A DNA stretch of 7,307 nt from Cyclobacteriaceae bacterium. Lineage in GTDB: Bacteria > Bacteroidota > Bacteroidia > Cytophagales > Cyclobacteriaceae. The notes beneath the pieces were generated by a model. That model did not search any database. It was not told the DNA's origin and saw nothing but the letters and a program-made list of their open reading frames with translations. Shown here piece after piece: positions 6,801 through 7,307 of this stretch. The position numbers were made by a program, and so were the translations under genes. Positions within the stretch are counted from its first letter, which is position 1. Every line of letters starts with the position of its first letter. Location: NCBI GenBank assembly GCA_009885605.1, contig VFKK01000167.1, forward strand, positions 1-7,307, written 5' to 3'.

Positions 6801-7307
6801 CGGAACAAATACGCCACTCCCAATTGTGCAACAAAATTCTTTCGGTCATAACCGGGGACAAAATATTGGTCGGGCTGATTCTCCAAAAACCATTTATAAT
6901 TTAGGGTACTCACGTATTGCATTCTTCCACTCAGGAGAAAATCCCCCAGCTTCCAATCACCAATCAAGGAAGGAACAAGATCTATATACTTATTCCTGAA
7001 GTCTTTAGAAGCTTCATATCGATAATAGTAAAAGTCATTATTGTATTCGATTCGCTCCATCTGGAATCCGATACGGTTCATCTTATTGACCCAGGCAAAC
7101 TCCACGAAAATCACATTGCTTCCTGGGCCATTACCAACTCCGAGAACCTGCCCGTTGTGGGTATAGCCATGCCTTACTTGATCATGGATATACCAGGTTT
7201 TGAGATTCCGGATATCTTCTCTGATGGTTTGGCCAGTTTGGGTCATTTCGGAACTGATCTGAATATGATGTCCTTCCTTTTTCAAATCCATCAGGTAAGA
7301 AAATCCA
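6797..7307 (-). CDS. Wzi-like capsule assembly outer-membrane protein, C-terminal part only
   Basis: The 169 visible codons continue past the right edge in frame. The in-frame Met at 7289-7291 is preceded by GFSYL and is not a likely start. The segment ends in a beta-barrel C-terminus (FVAQLGVAYLFR, terminal aromatic-Arg). It carries RHGYTHNGQVLG, GNGPGSN, then NDFYYYRYE and SLNYKWFLE, a pattern I associate with Bacteroidota capsule assembly Wzi family proteins. Alternating hydrophobic and polar strands (for example NVIFVEFAWV, then RIGFQMERIEY) fit an outer-membrane barrel. Wzi homologues bind capsular polysaccharide at the cell surface. A neighbouring glycosyltransferase supports a polysaccharide locus. 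The full protein should be about 450-550 residues. The stop codon overlaps that of the convergent glycosyltransferase. Confidence 0.85.
   Translation of the reverse strand, partial: GFSYLMDLKKEGHHIQISSEMTQTGQTIREDIRNLKTWYIHDQVRHGYTHNGQVLGVGNGPGSNVIFVEFAWVNKMNRIGFQMERIEYNNDFYYYRYEASKDFRNKYIDLVPSLIGDWKLGDFLLSGRMQYVSTLNYKWFLENQPDQYFVPGYDRKNFVAQLGVAYLFR

Overview
The window looks like a chromosomal piece from a Bacteroidota species, probably of the Cytophagales/Cyclobacteriaceae type. This is inferred from family content: a secreted Tricorn-like S41 protease, a DUF6252-like lipoprotein, a Wzi-type capsule assembly porin with the RHGYTH/GPGSN signature, and A/T-rich gene fronts without clear Shine-Dalgarno sequences. 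No rRNA, tRNA, CRISPR array, insertion sequence or phage gene was seen.

Left part (1-3007): two minus-strand genes for exported proteins. A long Tricorn-like protease runs off the left edge before its catalytic serine. Upstream of it lies a small secreted fasciclin (FAS1) protein. A strong intrinsic terminator (2451-2487) separates them, so they are probably separate transcription units.

Centre (3197-5823): rlmH (23S rRNA pseudouridine methyltransferase) and a secreted transglutaminase-like protein with a TPR-like tail lie on the plus strand. They converge on a minus-strand pair: slyD (FKBP-type prolyl isomerase/metallochaperone) followed by a DUF6252-like lipoprotein. A hairpin at 4592-4625, whose U-tract side overlaps the plus-strand stop codon, lies between the converging units.

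Right part (5964-7307): a cell-surface polysaccharide context. A family 2 glycosyltransferase gene on the plus strand has an in-frame TAA at codon 32, where the family normally has tyrosine, so it reads as a pseudogene in this sequence. It converges on the 3' end of a Wzi-like capsule assembly gene, and both stop codons share one TTAA tetramer (6797-6800).

Most genes are recognisable household or envelope families, and I see no convincing undescribed multi-gene system. The points most worth a second look are the nonsense-interrupted glycosyltransferase, the interlocked stop codons and the uncharacterised transglutaminase/TPR protein. No gap between genes exceeds about 190 bases.
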